Source: Coriobacteriales bacterium
Lineage (GTDB): Bacteria; Actinomycetota; Coriobacteriia; Coriobacteriales; UBA8131
Direction: 5' to 3'
Length of the DNA: 7,741 bases
Assembly (NCBI GenBank): GCA_031261765.1
Contig: JAISJA010000099.1
Location: forward strand, 1 to 7,741
The stretch's first letter is position 1, and every line of letters starts with the position of its first letter. The notes beneath the pieces were generated by a model. The model made no database searches and had not been told where the DNA came from. It saw nothing but the letters and a program-made list of their open reading frames with translations. Shown piece after piece: positions 1-6,744 of the stretch. A program made the translations under genes and the position numbers.

Positions 1-1468
1 CGCCACGGTCAAGCAAATGGTCGGTTAAGTCCTCGGCCATCTTCTTCGTAAGCGTTGTTATAAGCACGCGCTCGTTTCTGCCCGCGCGTTCCTTCGCCTC
101 GTCTATTATGTCGTCTATCTGGCCTTTTATCGGCCGTACTATGACCTCAGGGTCAAGCAGGCCTGTTGGGCGTATTATCTGCTCGGTCAGTTTCTGCGAT
201 ACGCTTTCCTCATAGTCGCCCGGCGTGGCCGATACGTATATGAACTGTGGTATGCGCTGCTCGAACTCGTCAAAGCGCAACGGCCGGTTATCCAACGCGC
301 TTGGCAGTCGGAAACCGTGTTCGGCCAGCGTGACCTTGCGCGAGCGGTCGCCTTCGTGCATACCGCGTATCTGCGGTACGGTGACGTGCGACTCGTCTAT
401 TATGCACATGAAGTCCTTTGGGAAATAATCTATAAGCGTGTACGGCGGCTCGCCCGGCGCGCGCCCGTCAAGGTGCCTGGAGTAGTTCTCTATGCCCGAG
501 CAGAACCCCATGGCCTCCAGCATCTCCAGGTCGTACATCGTGCGCATCTCAAGCCGCTGGGCCTCCAGCAGTTTGCCTTCGCTCTTGAACTCCGCCAACC
601 GATGTTGCAGCTCATCGCGTATCGTCTGCAGCGCGTGCGTTATCTTGGCCTTGGCCGTGACATAATGCGACGCCGGCCACACGGGAATGCTCTCGTACGT
701 CTTCACCTGTTCTCCGGTCACGACGTCGAACTCGCATATCTCGCCTACCTCATCGCCAAAGAAGTCCACTTTAAGCGGGTTGTCCGCGTATGGCGGGAAC
801 ACGTCAACCGTGTCGCCGCGCACCCTGAACGTTCCACGCAATAGCTCGTAGTCGTTGCGGTCGTACTGTATATCTATTAACCTGTGGAGAAAATCGTCAC
901 GGTCCAGCGGACGTTCTTTATCCAGGAACACGGCCATACCAGCGTAGTCGGCAGGCGAGCCTATACCGTAAATACAGCTTACGGAGGCCACGACTATGAC
1001 GTCTTTGCGCGACAACAGCGCGGCGGTGGCCTGATGCCGCAGTTTCTCGACTTCCTCGTTTATGGAGGCGTCCTTCTCTATGAAGGTGTCCGTTTGCGGT
1101 ACGTATGCCTCTGGCTGGTAATAATCGTAGTACGAGACGAAATACACCACGGCGTTGTCTGGGAAGAACTCGCGGAGCTCCGCCGCCAGTTGCGCGGCGA
1201 GCGTCTTGTTGGGAGCCATGACGAGCGTAGGCTTTTGCACCGCCTCTATGGTCTTTGCCATAGTGTACGTCTTACCGCTACCGGTAACTCCCAAAAGCGT
1301 CTGATAACGCAGGCCGTCTTCTATGCCCTGTGCGAGTGACGCTATGGCCTTCGGCTGGTCACCGGCGGGCTCATATGGCGATACGACCTTGAACGTGCCG
1401 CCGGCCAGCTGGTCTTCGCGCAGCTTACCTGCTATGTTGTTCAACCTGTCTGACGTCTCTTCGTCCAT
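1..1468 (-). CDS. uvrB: UvrABC excinuclease subunit B, N-terminal part (runs off left edge)
   Basis: Damage-verifying helicase-like subunit of nucleotide excision repair in the cytoplasm. It is loaded by UvrA onto lesion DNA, opens the duplex with its beta-hairpin, and recruits UvrC for incision. 489 codons are visible. Walker A GVTGSGKT lies at residues 60-67, and [10 protein letters not shown] follows at 85-94. The tyrosine-rich beta-hairpin ([17 protein letters not shown]) is at 113-129. The interaction domain occupies about 180-275, the Walker B equivalent DESH is at 358-361, and the SATP motif is at 413-416. The sequence breaks off early in the second helicase domain ([12 protein letters not shown]), so motifs V/VI and the UvrC-binding tail lie outside the window; family members are usually about 660-700 residues. 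The ATG is chosen because no ATG, GTG or TTG lies in frame just upstream and a TATAAT box abuts it; there is no Shine-Dalgarno. Isoleucine is AUA in 28 of 30 codons by hand count. Identity is essentially certain. Confidence 0.97.
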   Translation of the reverse strand, partial: MDEETSDRLNNIAGKLREDQLAGGTFKVVSPYEPAGDQPKAIASLAQGIEDGLRYQTLLGVTGSGKTYTMAKTIEAVQKPTLVMAPNKTLAAQLAAELREFFPDNAVVYFVSYYDYYQPEAYVPQTDTFIEKDASINEEVEKLRHQATAALLSRKDVIVVASVSCIYGIGSPADYAGMAVFLDKERPLDRDDFLHRLIDIQYDRNDYELLRGTFRVRGDTVDVFPPYADNPLKVDFFGDEVGEICEFDVVTGEQVKTYESIPVWPASHYVTAKAKITHALQTIRDELQHRLAEFKSEGKLLEAQRLEMRTMYDLEMLEAMGFCSGIENYSRHLDGRAPGEPPYTLIDYFPKDFMCIIDESHVTVPQIRGMHEGDRSRKVTLAEHGFRLPSALDNRPLRFDEFEQRIPQFIYVSATPGDYEESVSQKLTEQIIRPTGLLDPEVIVRPIKGQIDDIIDEAKERAGRNERVLITTLTKKMAEDLTDHLLDRG

Positions 1469-1480
1469 AAGATAATTATA
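1469..1480 (-). promoter_or_regulatory. -10 box for a leaderless uvrB transcript
   Basis: On the minus strand a perfect TATAAT (1480 to 1475) is followed by six bases, TATCTT, and then the uvrB ATG. With normal geometry (hexamer at -12 to -7) the first transcribed base is the A of the start codon, and no ribosome-binding site precedes the ATG. This arrangement is typical of leaderless genes, which are common in Actinobacteria. No convincing -35 lies 16-18 bp upstream (1497-1504 reads CTACTA-like). A TG lies two bases, not one, before the hexamer. I saw no actinobacterial LexA box (GAAC-N4-GTTC) nearby. Confidence 0.6.
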
Positions 1481-1496
1481 AGCATATGCAATATTC

Positions 1497-1667
1497 CTAG
1501 TAGTATGGATAAGGTATATCGTTTCAGAACCTGGGGCCCCGGTTCGCGCTCCTCGTCATTCCCGCGAAAGCGGGAATCTCCCGCAACGAGTATACCACTT
1601 GGGTGGGATCCCCGGGTCAAGCCCGAGGATGACGAGACGCGCCCGAGCACGCGCATTATCGTACTAG
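1497..1667. repeat. Degraded palindromic element A (MITE/REP-like), interrupted by an inner element
   Basis: This fills almost the whole gap between uvrB and the membrane gene upstream of it. The left side (1526-1550) reads AGAACCTGGGGCCCCGG then TTCGCGCT, and the right side (1639-1654) reads GCGCCCGAGCACGCGC. Both match element B near the other end of the window (6770-6793 and 6809-6826) with few differences. On the left the similarity continues outward (ATATC...TTcAGAACC). Weak outer inverted ends can be drawn between 1497-1512 and 1656-1667 (CTAGTA..GATAA). The right end overlaps the stop codon of the gene ending at 1664. Between the two shared blocks A carries a different palindromic sequence (1552-1636). 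As RNA it could fold and end transcription of the upstream operon. Confidence 0.6.
1552..1636. repeat. Two-hairpin palindromic repeat of the ATTCCC-N8-GGGAAT (dRS3-like) type
   Basis: The 85-bp unit is bounded by inverted ends CTCGTCAT (1552-1559) and ATGACGAG (1629-1636). Hairpin 1 (1558-1577) has an 8-bp perfect stem with a GAAA loop and fits the ATTCCC-N8-GGGAAT pattern known from Neisseria dRS3 and from similar dispersed repeats in many other bacteria. Hairpin 2 (1608-1630) has a 10-position stem with one mismatch, one wobble and a CAA loop. Repeats of this kind give widespread spurious small ORFs on both strands (SFPRKRES... and SSSSGLTRG...), and both appear here. It sits inside element A, which implies later insertion or replacement. 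Assignment to a named family is from memory. Confidence 0.75.
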
Positions 1668-2266
1668 CTAAATGTCACAACACAAAGCACTATAAATAGC
1701 ACAACAATAACAACACATGCTATCGTAGCAATACGCGAGTCCACATGCCTCATGCCCTTCTCGCAAAGGGGGAAGATAATCCACGTGTACAGCGTGGCAA
1801 GCGCGCCAAGTATGACGTCGTTCACAAGCCACGCCTGCCCAAGGACGTTAAGCGGCAGCACCGAGTTGTTCCAAAGCGGATAAACGCCGTTTGTGGGCTC
1901 GTTCAACAAGAGCCCCATGACAAGCTCCATTACAAGGCTTACAAGCACGTTTAACACGAGGCAGATAACGACGGCAAGCCATGTGCGCCTGGTAAGCCGC
2001 AAGACGCGGTCTTTTATCGGCACCAATATTATTACGCAGACGATGACCGCGACGCCATATACCAAAAACGGATACATGGGCTCTGTCCACACCAAAGACG
2101 TTGGGTCGTAGATACCAAACGCCTTCCACATGAACAGGCAATACGGCATCTCCAGCCAATGGCCGACCAACGAGAAGACGCAGAAATAGATGATGAGGTT
2201 GCGCCAGAACGCCCACTTGGACGGACGCGCGCGCAGCATCTCGTCGAAACGCGAAAGTATCGCCAT
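1664..2266 (-). CDS. CmpB-like integral membrane protein ('putative ABC-transporter type IV' family), short paralog
   Basis: A 200-residue membrane protein with about five helices (roughly 23-46, 63-84, 96-120, 145-168, 178-198). It aligns over nearly its full length with the C-terminal half of the product encoded just upstream. Shared signatures are WRNxIIYFCxFSxVGHWxE at 21-39, GIYDP at 51-55, YPFxVYG at 65-71, a MExxMGLxxN-like stretch near 113-122, and PLCE at 166-169. The E-x-x-Y and YPF-x-VYGfG pattern resembles the Pfam 'ABC_trans_CmpB' family, whose transport role is only putative; no ATPase is visible here. The gene begins 4 bp after the upstream stop and has no clear Shine-Dalgarno, so translational coupling is likely. 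Its stop overlaps palindromic element A, a possible terminator. Substrate and function are unknown. Confidence 0.75.
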   Translation of the reverse strand: MAILSRFDEMLRARPSKWAFWRNLIIYFCVFSLVGHWLEMPYCLFMWKAFGIYDPTSLVWTEPMYPFLVYGVAVIVCVIILVPIKDRVLRLTRRTWLAVVICLVLNVLVSLVMELVMGLLLNEPTNGVYPLWNNSVLPLNVLGQAWLVNDVILGALATLYTWIIFPLCEKGMRHVDSRIATIACVVIVVLFIVLCVVTFS

Positions 2267-2270
2267 ATGG

Positions 2271-3359
2271 TTAGCTTACCGAAGCGCTACTGTCTTGTAC
2301 GATCACAGTCCCCGTTGAGGTATCGACGACCCCTTGGTCGGTAACAAGCCACGGCGATTTCATACAATACAGCGTCATGAGAATGGCGAAGAACACTGCG
2401 ACGGCCACGAAGACGACCATCATGACGTCTTTTGAGAAATGCCCGAGCACCCACTCGCAAAGCGGGTATATGACCCAGACGCAAAGCGTGGCAACGGCGC
2501 CAAACGCCATGGCGTTTTGCAGACACACTTGTCCCATGAAGTTGCCGAACATGTCGCGATAGTCCCACAGCTGGTAGTTCTGGTTCATTATGAGGCCCAT
2601 CGTGAGCTCGATTATCGTACATACGAGTGCGTTCATTATGAAGCTGACTATAACCGTTGGCACAACGTGGTTGATCTTCTTGGACACGAGGTTCTTAAGC
2701 GGGTATAACACGACAGCGCAGGCCACCACTCCAAAGCCGTAAACGATGAACGGATACAGCCAATCGCTCCATATCTGCGAGTTCGGGTCGTATATGCCGG
2801 GTATGAGGCCCCACTTTATAAGCAGGCAGTACCCGGCTTCCATCCAGTGCCCCACTATAGAGAACAAGCAGAAGTAGATTATGATATTTCGCCAATACGC
2901 CCATGTACGTGGATGGAACAGCCCCTCATGCTCTGGCCGCTCCTCTTTCGTGTCGGTAGAGAACTTCTTGGTCAGCACGGCCTTCACTCGACGCGACGTG
3001 AAGAAATACAGTATGGATACAAGCGCTAAAGCGTGGCCGTTTTGATAAAAGACATACAGCCAGCTGAAACCGCCATGCGCCACTGAGGTCAGGACCACGT
3101 CCAGCACTATCCACAACGGCACGCATATCGCGACCGCGTATTTGGTTATGGCCTTGCGCTGCCATATGAGCCAGTACATGACGGCGCAGAACATGACGGA
3201 GACGGTACTTGGTACCATCTCTGATACCGTCAACAGACTGTCGCTTTTATCGACAAGCATTAGCGTTAGCACATGCAGTACGACTATGAAAGCATAGTAA
3301 AACTGCCAGAAACGCATGAATCCGAGCTTCTGCTTGCCTTTTTTGTTAGTAAGTTTCAT
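2271..3359 (-). CDS. Two-domain integral membrane protein: four-helix N-terminal domain plus CmpB-like domain
   Basis: 362 residues in two parts. Residues 1-135 form a four-helix bundle (about 14-36, 45-65, 72-92, 98-120) ending in YFFTSRRVKAVL, which recalls DUF2569-like small membrane proteins (weak resemblance, from memory). After a charged linker (131-150) comes a CmpB-like five-helix domain (155-332) with WRNIIIYFC, GHWMEAGYC (170-178), GIYDP, LYPFIVYGFG (201-210), ELTMGLIMN (251-259) and YPLCE (298-302). This domain is paralogous to the next gene downstream. A polar Ser/Thr-rich tail (333-362) follows the last helix. The ATG is preceded by a weak GAG six bases upstream. It is probably first gene of a two-gene operon. 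Function is unknown; 'ABC transporter permease' is a family label, not a demonstrated role. Confidence 0.75.
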   Translation of the reverse strand: MKLTNKKGKQKLGFMRFWQFYYAFIVVLHVLTLMLVDKSDSLLTVSEMVPSTVSVMFCAVMYWLIWQRKAITKYAVAICVPLWIVLDVVLTSVAHGGFSWLYVFYQNGHALALVSILYFFTSRRVKAVLTKKFSTDTKEERPEHEGLFHPRTWAYWRNIIIYFCLFSIVGHWMEAGYCLLIKWGLIPGIYDPNSQIWSDWLYPFIVYGFGVVACAVVLYPLKNLVSKKINHVVPTVIVSFIMNALVCTIIELTMGLIMNQNYQLWDYRDMFGNFMGQVCLQNAMAFGAVATLCVWVIYPLCEWVLGHFSKDVMMVVFVAVAVFFAILMTLYCMKSPWLVTDQGVVDTSTGTVIVQDSSASVS

Positions 3360-3401
3360 CTAATTCTCGAATCTAAACTTCTGCACAATGAACATTCCAT
3401 T

Positions 3402-3410
3402 ATTCTATCA
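3402..3410 (-). promoter_or_regulatory. Candidate extended -10 promoter for the two membrane genes
   Basis: On the minus strand TG-A-TAGAAT fits an extended -10 (TGn plus five of six TATAAT positions). Transcription would start near 3395, leaving a leader of about 36 nt before the ATG at 3359. No good -35 is present at 17 bp, which an extended -10 can tolerate. The rest of the 3360-3503 gap holds no convincing hairpin terminator for the peptidase gene upstream. Confidence 0.35.
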
Positions 3411-3503
3411 AACCACGCTGAACGCATGCCACAAGGTGAATCGGAACGACGGACCCGAATGACGTGCATAAACGGACGCGCGTACGTCGCAAGGGCACTA
3501 GGG

Positions 3504-6368
3504 CTAGCGCGGCGGAGGTAACGCGTGTTTTGCCATCCTATAACCGTCTTGGGCCTTGCGCCTGCGTGTCGTTAAGAATATGCCGATAAACACGGCGCCG
3601 AGAACCGCGAACATAACGGCTATCTTAAGATAGCCTAGCGACAGCGTGTCGCCAGTAGTGGGCGTAGGCGCGCCATCGTCTATGGCGGCCGTCGCGGACG
3701 TGGCAGGAACCGTTGGAGGAGTTATCGCGGCAGAACTGCCGCCGCCCCCAACAGCAGAACCACCAGCCGTGCCACCGCCGGACGTACCGCCGCCCGCCGG
3801 CGTGCCCGCAAGTGCCGACGGATAAGCGGCGCCGAACATGCTGTTTGAAGCCGCAGTAGTAAGTGGCAACGACAACGTGGGGTGTGACAACGTGATAGTG
3901 GGGTTCGTAAGGGGCATATCGGTCGTGGCGATGTCTGTCGAGGTTATGGTTATACCTATGTACCCGCCTTGTTTGCACACGTAGTCCGTAGGATTAAGGT
4001 TAAGTGTCACTTCGCGCGTCTCGCCCACTTGCCACGCGCTGGAGTGCGCGTCGTCTATAGTACCGCTACCGTCTGTGGCAACGTTGGTAAGGTCAAGCCA
4101 GTTCTTTGTTATCACCTTTGGCGCCGAGCCATCAGCAGGATAGTATGCTAGCAATGCAGTAAGATCGCCTGATGTGGTGTCATCAAGCGTGACGTCGCAT
4201 GACACGGACGCCGTACCAGATAACCTGACGTCGCTTGTAAGCTGACCGCTGACGTACGACAGTCGATGGCCGGCCAAAGTCGGGTCAGACAAGCCGGACG
4301 CCGTTATGGCCTCGCCATCTACGTTATAGATAGGCGACGATGAGGTTCCATACGCGGCCTCGTACGCGTTGATGAACGAAACCGGATTGTCAGTAAACGT
4401 AGCGGAACCGTCAGAAGCGCTGGCTGTGGCACCGGCAATAGTAGCGCTAGCGTTGGCATCAGACGATCCATGATCTGCGGCAACACCGGCGGAAAGCGGA
4501 ACGGCGTTTGCCATTATGCTCATGCTGCCAGCACCATAACCGCTTGCGGCGGGCGTAAGGTCAAAGGTGCTGTCGTCTTGCTGTTGGACCAAAGGCCAGC
4601 TGTCATATGGCTGAACGGACAAAGTATCTGAGTTCTGCACATAGTACTTACTGGACCACGAACCCATATCGTTTGTACCATACAGGTATTTAGCGTACCA
4701 CGCGAGCTCCATGTTCACAGGCACGTTAAAAGCGTGCCCGTCCTGGTCGAACAATACTTTAAGCTGTATCTGGTTCGCGGCGCTCCTTGACGCGTTCACG
4801 TCGTCTACGGCGTTTATCAGGTTGGTCGCCTGCGATATACGGACGTTCCAGTCACGCAAGCCATGTACGACGAAAAGCCCCATGCCCTTTGGCATGTCGC
4901 CTACGTCAGGCAGGTAATCGCGCGCGGCGTACATGGAGTTGTAGTCGCCGTTAGCTCGAGCCTCATTCAGCATTATATTGTTGTATATCTGCTGGGCGCT
5001 TGCTTCCCGCGATGCGGCGTCAGGCTTTGACAGCGTGCCGAGCCCAAGTACGCCCAGGTCGTTGCCGGTTCCGTATATCCCACTAAGTTCCATGGCCAAA
5101 TCAAGGGCGTCTGTACCGATACGCGACTCGGAATAATCGTCCGTAGATAAAACACCAAGCGCAGATGAAGTCCCCACTCCACCGCCGGAGCCAGTACTTG
5201 GTTGCACGGTCAAAGCGGGGCCCATGTTCTGCAAACCAGAATAAGCGGCGGAGCTGGCGCCGCTTATCGCGTCTGTGTTTGTTGGGGCGGCAACGGCTCC
5301 GTTGGCGTAGTAATAGTCATACCAGCTGCTTATACCACCGGCGCTCATGACGCCGGACAGGCCATAGCCATTCGCTGGGTCGTCTTGCCCGCATAGCTCG
5401 GCCACTTCCAAAGGTATAGTTCCCTCATATGAGACGCCGGTGAAAACCGACTTGCCATTAGACCACGAGTTATCCGCTACGGTGCTCATATCCGGCTTGC
5501 CAGTATACGCGTACGGGTTCAGGTATTCATCGTATGTCGCGGGGTCGCTGGCGCCAACGTAGGCAGTCGACCCGTGCTGTTTGGTAAGCCAGTACACGAC
5601 GTCTTCGGCTGCTTGTGCCTCGTACTTATCCCCCACAGTAGGCGTACCACCAGAATAGTCAGTGCCAATGGACTCTATGGTCACCACGGCAAACCCAAAC
5701 GGGACCGCCTCGCGTTTAAGGTATCCGGTTTCAGGTATCATGCCCGGGCTGCCATATATACGTGCGTCGGCGTCATTATATGAGAAGTTGCTAACAAGGT
5801 TCCAGTCCGGGTCTTCAAGCGATGGCTGGACGTTCCAATCATGCGCGCGCGACCATGACGTGAAAGTCGGGCTTACAGAAGGCTGATAATCAGTCCCGTA
5901 ATGGTCGTTAAGGCCGCTTATCTCGCCATCAAGGAGCTCAGAGTTATAAGGAGTGAATTGGATTATAGTACCGACCGGCTGCGTGGTGTTGGGACGCGCG
6001 ACGTCAAAATGTACCCAGTCGTCTGTGCCGTCGCCGTCGGTGTCATTGTCCGTTTGGATGAACAGCGACTGCTTGTATGCGTCATCGTATGAATACTTTT
6101 CTATCGGCAAGCCGTTGGAGTCGAACTGGGGGCCCGTGGTGTCCGGAGCGTCGCTTGGAGTGCCGGATACGACCTGCGAACCTGAAGTGCCGCCTGTGCC
6201 TGACGCGCCAGCCGTGCCTTGCGTGCCTTGCGCAACACCCTGCGTGTTCGTAACGCCTTGCGCGATCGCGGCGAACGCCTGCTTGCATGGTGCAAGCGCC
6301 ATCGCAAACGACAACATCAATGCTAGCACGCTAGCAACAAACCACTTCGCCCTCAGATAAGATTTCAT
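3504..6368 (-). CDS. Secreted, wall-anchored Xaa-Pro dipeptidyl-peptidase (S15 family)
   Basis: A 954-residue serine peptidase expected to release X-Pro dipeptides from proline-rich peptides outside the cell. A signal peptide (1-33, probable cleavage after AFA) is followed by a Gly/Thr/Ser-rich linker (38-72). The S15 fold opens with DTDGDGTDDWVHFDVARP (109-126). The nucleophile is Ser313 in GVSYEG. ISSWYDYYYANG (346-357) is typical of the family. The probable triad is completed by Asp506 (HGLRDWNV) and His545 (DQDGHAF). The PepX C-terminal beta-sandwich spans about 695-830 (LSYVSGQLTSDVRLSG). Then come a Gly-rich spacer (859-879), TPTTG (902-906), a helix (about 912-932) and RRRK, as in sortase substrates, plus 16 extra residues. 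The start at 6368 is preferred over an in-frame site 68 codons upstream because it gives the signal peptide, a GGAG site and a promoter. The Ser-Asp spacing is long, with a G/S-rich insert at 361-412. Confidence 0.92.
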   Translation of the reverse strand: MKSYLRAKWFVASVLALMLSFAMALAPCKQAFAAIAQGVTNTQGVAQGTQGTAGASGTGGTSGSQVVSGTPSDAPDTTGPQFDSNGLPIEKYSYDDAYKQSLFIQTDNDTDGDGTDDWVHFDVARPNTTQPVGTIIQFTPYNSELLDGEISGLNDHYGTDYQPSVSPTFTSWSRAHDWNVQPSLEDPDWNLVSNFSYNDADARIYGSPGMIPETGYLKREAVPFGFAVVTIESIGTDYSGGTPTVGDKYEAQAAEDVVYWLTKQHGSTAYVGASDPATYDEYLNPYAYTGKPDMSTVADNSWSNGKSVFTGVSYEGTIPLEVAELCGQDDPANGYGLSGVMSAGGISSWYDYYYANGAVAAPTNTDAISGASSAAYSGLQNMGPALTVQPSTGSGGGVGTSSALGVLSTDDYSESRIGTDALDLAMELSGIYGTGNDLGVLGLGTLSKPDAASREASAQQIYNNIMLNEARANGDYNSMYAARDYLPDVGDMPKGMGLFVVHGLRDWNVRISQATNLINAVDDVNASRSAANQIQLKVLFDQDGHAFNVPVNMELAWYAKYLYGTNDMGSWSSKYYVQNSDTLSVQPYDSWPLVQQQDDSTFDLTPAASGYGAGSMSIMANAVPLSAGVAADHGSSDANASATIAGATASASDGSATFTDNPVSFINAYEAAYGTSSSPIYNVDGEAITASGLSDPTLAGHRLSYVSGQLTSDVRLSGTASVSCDVTLDDTTSGDLTALLAYYPADGSAPKVITKNWLDLTNVATDGSGTIDDAHSSAWQVGETREVTLNLNPTDYVCKQGGYIGITITSTDIATTDMPLTNPTITLSHPTLSLPLTTAASNSMFGAAYPSALAGTPAGGGTSGGGTAGGSAVGGGGSSAAITPPTVPATSATAAIDDGAPTPTTGDTLSLGYLKIAVMFAVLGAVFIGIFLTTRRRKAQDGYRMAKHALPPPR

Positions 6369-6375
6369 GCGCCTT

Positions 6376-6379
6376 CTCC
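6376..6379 (-). promoter_or_regulatory. Ribosome-binding site that fixes the peptidase start
   Basis: GGAG on the minus strand sits seven bases before the ATG at 6368. The open frame extends further upstream to 6572, but that extension would have no signal peptide at its N-terminus, would overlap the divergent small gene and would cross the promoter. This site therefore decides the start. Confidence 0.75.
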
Positions 6380-6400
6380 ACTCATGGACTACATGGTTTA

Positions 6401-6429
6401 AGTATACAGAATAAATAGGTTTGTGTGCA
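6401..6429 (-). promoter_or_regulatory. Candidate sigma-70-type promoter of the peptidase gene
   Basis: On the minus strand TGCACA (6429-6424, four of six matches to TTGACA) is followed after 17 bp by TATACT (6406-6401, five of six matches to TATAAT). The predicted start is near 6394, giving a leader of about 26 nt with the GGAG site properly placed before the ATG at 6368. Confidence 0.5.
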
Positions 6430-6463
6430 TAGTGTGAGTTTAACGTTGGCCAGGCACCCGGCT

Positions 6464-6472
6464 TGGTATGAT
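6464..6472 (+). promoter_or_regulatory. Candidate extended -10 promoter for the 55-residue membrane protein
   Basis: TG-G-TATGAT on the plus strand fits an extended -10. A TTGGCC lies 15 bp upstream (6446-6451), a short spacing. Transcription would begin near 6479 and leave a leader of about 74 nt before the ATG at 6553. An imperfect dyad, CCAGGC-N5-GCTTGG (6450-6466), directly abuts the hexamer and could be an operator. I did not recognise a riboswitch in the leader. Confidence 0.4.
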
Positions 6473-6552
6473 AATCGCAAAAGGTAGTAGCACGTAAAGA
6501 CGGTAACTGGCGAAGCAAGCGGATCATCACCCGACAGATAAGGTTGTAGCTT

Positions 6553-6720
6553 ATGGAGACTTTACGCGACAAGATTCAGATCAACAGGTTAAAACTCTAC
6601 AGCGACAGGCGTAAGATGCACGACGCTAAACTGGACGCGTTATGTAACGCCGCTATAGCGGTTACCCTGCTTGTGGTATTGGTGGTTCTGGCGATTATGT
6701 TCGTCTCCGCGAACCCATAG
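6553..6720 (+). CDS. Small protein with a single C-terminal membrane helix, unknown function
   Basis: 55 residues. Residues 1-30 are polar and charged (seven Lys/Arg within 5-21, then DAKLDAL), and residues 33-52 form one strongly hydrophobic helix (AAIAVTLLVVLVVLAIMFVS) that ends three residues before the stop. By the positive-inside rule this gives a cytoplasmic N-terminus and a tail-anchored topology. AAGG lies nine bases before the ATG, a modest ribosome-binding site. An extended -10 promoter lies about 85 bp upstream. It is transcribed divergently from the peptidase gene and is followed after 24 bp by inverted-repeat element B, which could end its transcript. I do not recognise a family. 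It could be a membrane-anchored accessory or regulatory peptide, but the sequence does not show which. That it is a real gene rests on composition, context and frame only. Confidence 0.6.
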   Translation: METLRDKIQINRLKLYSDRRKMHDAKLDALCNAAIAVTLLVVLVVLAIMFVSANP

Positions 6721-6744
6721 GCTAAACGCACCGCGCCTGAACCA

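Noticed and set aside
317..1339. Plus-strand ORFs of 175 and 151 residues opposite uvrB
   Set aside because: They are antisense shadows of a clearly coding uvrB frame; their composition (many Arg, Leu, His) is typical of the complement of a coding frame.
1526..1545. GAAC...GTTC around GGGGCCCC as a possible LexA operator for uvrB
   Set aside because: The half-sites are about 11 bases apart instead of the four expected for an actinobacterial LexA box, and the sequence is explained by repeat element A.
1441..1699. Overlapping small ORFs on both strands (71 and 64 residues) in the gap before uvrB
   Set aside because: Their central parts (SSSSGLTRG..., SFPRKRES...DPRVKPEDD) are the translations that the ATTCCC-N8-GGGAAT repeat family gives in many unrelated genomes. 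They are repeat sequence, not genes.
6473..6552. Possible riboswitch in the leader of the small gene
   Set aside because: Short pieces resemble cyclic-di-GMP riboswitch words, but the paired framework and conserved order are not present.
6369..6572. Upstream 68-codon extension of the peptidase reading frame
   Set aside because: It would bury the signal peptide, cross a good promoter and a GGAG site, and overlap the divergent small gene.
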